Below, piece after piece: positions 61,834 through 64,000 of a stretch of 64,000 nt of DNA (within the stretch, counting starts at the first letter, position 1; each line of letters starts with the position of its first letter). Under the pieces are notes generated by a model. It had not been told where the DNA came from and made no database searches. It worked only from the letters and a program-made list of their open reading frames with translations. The stretch comes from Abelmoschus esculentus. Taxonomy: Eukaryota; Streptophyta; Magnoliopsida; Malvales; Malvaceae. The stretch is taken from the NCBI GenBank assembly GCA_035048815.1, contig JAUCBN010000024.1, positions 6,508,001 through 6,572,000 of the forward strand, written 5' to 3'. Both the position numbers and the translations under genes were made by a program.

Positions 61834-62904
61834 TCATCCTCGAAATTTACCTGAACTGAACAGATGCGGGAACTTCTCCCTCATAGACTCCTCGATCTCC
61901 CAGGTGGCATCAGAAGGGTTACGGTTCCTCTACTGAACTTTAACCATAGGGAAACGTCTCCTTCTCAGAACTCTCTCATCAAACTCTAAGATCTGAAAGG
62001 GTTCCTCCTCATAAGACAGGTCTGGTCGTAACTCAACATCCTGAACCTGGATGATGTGACTCGGATCTGGATGGTACTGCCTCAACATGGATACATGAAA
62101 CACATCATGAATACGACTAAGCTGAGGAGGTAACTCAAGCTGATAGGCAACAGGCCCGATTCTTTTCAGAATACGGTATGGTCCAATATATCTCGGACTC
62201 AACTTGCCCTTACGCCCAAACCTCAGAACTTTCTTCCATTGGGAGACCTTCAAGAAAACCTGATCACCAACCTCAAACTTGATGTCCTTCCTCCTCCGAT
62301 CAGCATACGATTTCTGTCTATCAAAAGCTTCCTTCAGGTGATCTCGGATCAATCTGACGGTCTCCTCGGTCTCCTGAATCAACTCGGGACCCAGAGTCTT
62401 CCAATCATACAACTCTGTCCAACAGATGGGGGTACGACACCTACGACCATACAAAGCCTCGTAAGGTGCCATACGGATGCTAGCCTGGTAACTGTTATTA
62501 TAAGCAAACTCTGCTAGGGGCAAGAAATCCTCCCAACTGCCTCGAAAGTCTAAAATACATCCCCGTAACATATCCTCCAGGATCTGTATCACTCTCTCAG
62601 ACTGACCATCTGTCTGAGGATGAAAAGATGTACTGAAATTCAGACGGGTTCCCAAAGCAGACTGTAAAGCTGTCCAAAAACGGGAAGTAAACCTCGGATC
62701 TCGATCAGAAATGATAGACAGGGGCACCCCATGCAATCTGACAATCTCAGAAATATACAGTCTAGCCAGCTTTTCCAGAGAATAAGTGACCCGGACAGGA
62801 ATAAAGTGAGCCGACTTTGTAAGTCTATCAACAACAAACCAGACAGAGTCTTTCTTAGACGGGGTCAGAGGCAAACCAGTAATAAAGTCCATCGTGATTC
62901 GCTC
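61834..62904 (-). pseudogene. Gypsy integrase core and C-terminal region
   Basis: Continuous with the upstream pol frame, separated only by TGA at 62907-62905. The open part (62892-61930, 320 aa) starts in MDFITGLP and carries the DDE triad Asp2, Asp63 (ISDRDPRF) and Glu99 (GQSERVIQ) with the D-35-E spacing; then the GPY/F module (LSPRYIGPYRI, about 231-241) and the VFHVSMLRQY motif (264-273). TAG at 61932-61930 sits where tryptophan is expected, and the same frame continues 31 codons (ATWEIEESMREKFPHLF) to TGA at 61836-61834, a tail like that of the chromodomain-bearing gypsy clade. Integrase inserts the cDNA; here all catalytic residues remain, but two stops break the polyprotein. Confidence 0.92.
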
Positions 62905-64000
62905 TCATTTCCATTCTGGAATCTTGATAGGTTGCAAGAGACCAGAAGGATGCTGATATTCTGCTTTCACCTGCTGACAAGTCAGGCATTTGGATACATA
63001 GTCTGAGATATCCTTTTTCATACCTACCCAACGGTATCTCTGTTTCAGGTTCTGATACATCTTATCCCCTCCGGGATGCATAGCATAAGGACTACTATGA
63101 GCCTCTCTGAGAATGGTCTGTCTCAACTCAGAATCATTGGATACACAATATCGACCGTTAAAACAAAGGACTTCATCTTGATCAAAAGAATAAACAGAGG
63201 TGGATCCTTCCTCAACTTGCTGCATAACAAGAAGTAAGGAGTCATCTAACCGTTGCTTGGCCTTGATCTGCTCGGCCAAGGTCGGTTTGACCTGTAACTC
63301 AGCTAGTAAGCTACCATCATCATATACACTCATCCTGGCAAACAGGGATCTCAGGTCTGATATGGTCTTACGACTTAAAGCATCAGCCACAACATTAGCT
63401 TTTCCCGGATGATACTCAATCTCGCAGTCATAATCCTTAAGAAGCTCCAACCAACGACGTTGTCTCAGGTTAAGCTCCTTCTGAGTGAGGAGGTACTTCA
63501 GGCTCTTATGATCGGTAAAGATATAACACTTCTCTCCGTAGAGATAGTGTCTCCAGATTTTCAGAGCGAAAACCACTGCAGCAAGCTCAAGATCATGGGT
63601 GGGGTAGTTACACTCATGTGGTCTCAACTGGCGTGATGCATAAGCGATCACCTTACCATCCTGCATCAAAACACAACCAAGTCTAGAGTGCGAGGCATCA
63701 CTGTAAACTGTAAAGTCCTTTCCTGACTCAGGTTGTGCTAAAACTGGAGCTTGGGTCAAGGCTGATTTCAACTGGTCAAAACTAGATTGCTGGGTCTCAG
63801 ACCATACAAAAGGAACATCTTTCCTCAGAAGCTTTGTTAAAGGGGCAGCGATGATGGAGAAACCCTCGACAAAGCATCGGTAATACCCAGCTAAGCCCAG
63901 AAAACTGCGGATCTCAGAAACGTTTCTGGGAGGCTTCCAACTGGTGATTGTATCAATTTTGCTCGGATCCACCTGGATACCCTTAGCTGAAACAACATGT
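62905..64000 (-). pseudogene. Gypsy RT C-terminus, RNase H and integrase zinc domain (partial)
   Basis: The pol frame is open from the window edge to TGA at 62907-62905. In the 355 aa from 63972: the RT thumb/connection region (FLGLAGYYRCFVEGFS, 24-39), RNase H with Asp92, Glu129, Asp154 and Asp197 all kept (VYSDAS, HDLEL, FTDHKS, VVADALSR), then the integrase HHCC zinc-binding domain (H292, H299, C329, C332). The stop falls in PEWK-stop-ERITMDF, where WKWERITMDF is usual, so a TGG-to-TGA change. The RT active site lies beyond the right edge. Codon 63972 is GTG, not a true start; the frame runs off the window. Confidence 0.93.

Overview
This is non-genic plant nuclear DNA, most likely from a eudicot pericentromere or another satellite-rich heterochromatic block. 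The plant assignment rests on the transposons: an L1-type LINE with plant-style ORF1 (DUF4283-like domain plus CCHC knuckle), a zf-RVT segment and a 3' RNase H, and Ty3/gypsy elements primed by initiator tRNA-Met. I cannot name the species. No host protein-coding gene is supported anywhere in the window.

About 34 kb of the 64 kb is one AT-rich satellite with a monomer of about 170 bp, in four blocks: 1-486, 9209-11477, 17297-35636 and 46320-59101. Three diverged monomer types (A, B, C) alternate as a trimeric higher-order repeat of about 511 bp in the third block. In the fourth block a different higher-order repeat of exactly 1232 bp (seven monomers plus a 40-bp stub) occurs four times with very few differences. 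A second, unrelated satellite has a 33-bp unit, often arranged as 99-bp triplets (35637-41804), with a short inverted copy at 41951-42239.

The 170-bp array is interrupted by transposons. (1) A structurally complete but dead LINE, 487-9194, minus strand, has a 14-bp target-site duplication and an internal duplication of the ORF1-tail/ORF2-head junction. (2) A solo LTR, 11478-17296, has ATTAA target duplications and itself contains a second solo LTR, 13600-15943, with CAAAC duplications. (3) An internally deleted gypsy element, 43762-46319, keeps PBS, a decayed gag, PPT and parts of both LTRs, and ends abruptly in satellite. (4) At the right edge a minus-strand chromovirus-like gypsy element (RNase H and integrase, 61834-64000) runs into an LTR (59209-61809). 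That LTR has a PPT on one side and a PBS on the other, so it is the shared LTR of a tandem pair. A small tRNA-like insertion with Pol III box motifs lies inside it.

The regions do not form a pathway. They record repeated cycles of satellite amplification, transposon insertion, LTR-LTR recombination and decay. The most informative signals are the two higher-order repeat architectures, the dyad present in only some monomer types, the LINE junction duplication, and the tRNA-like unit in the LTR. All lengths, matches and frames were read by eye from the sequence; no alignment or database search was run.
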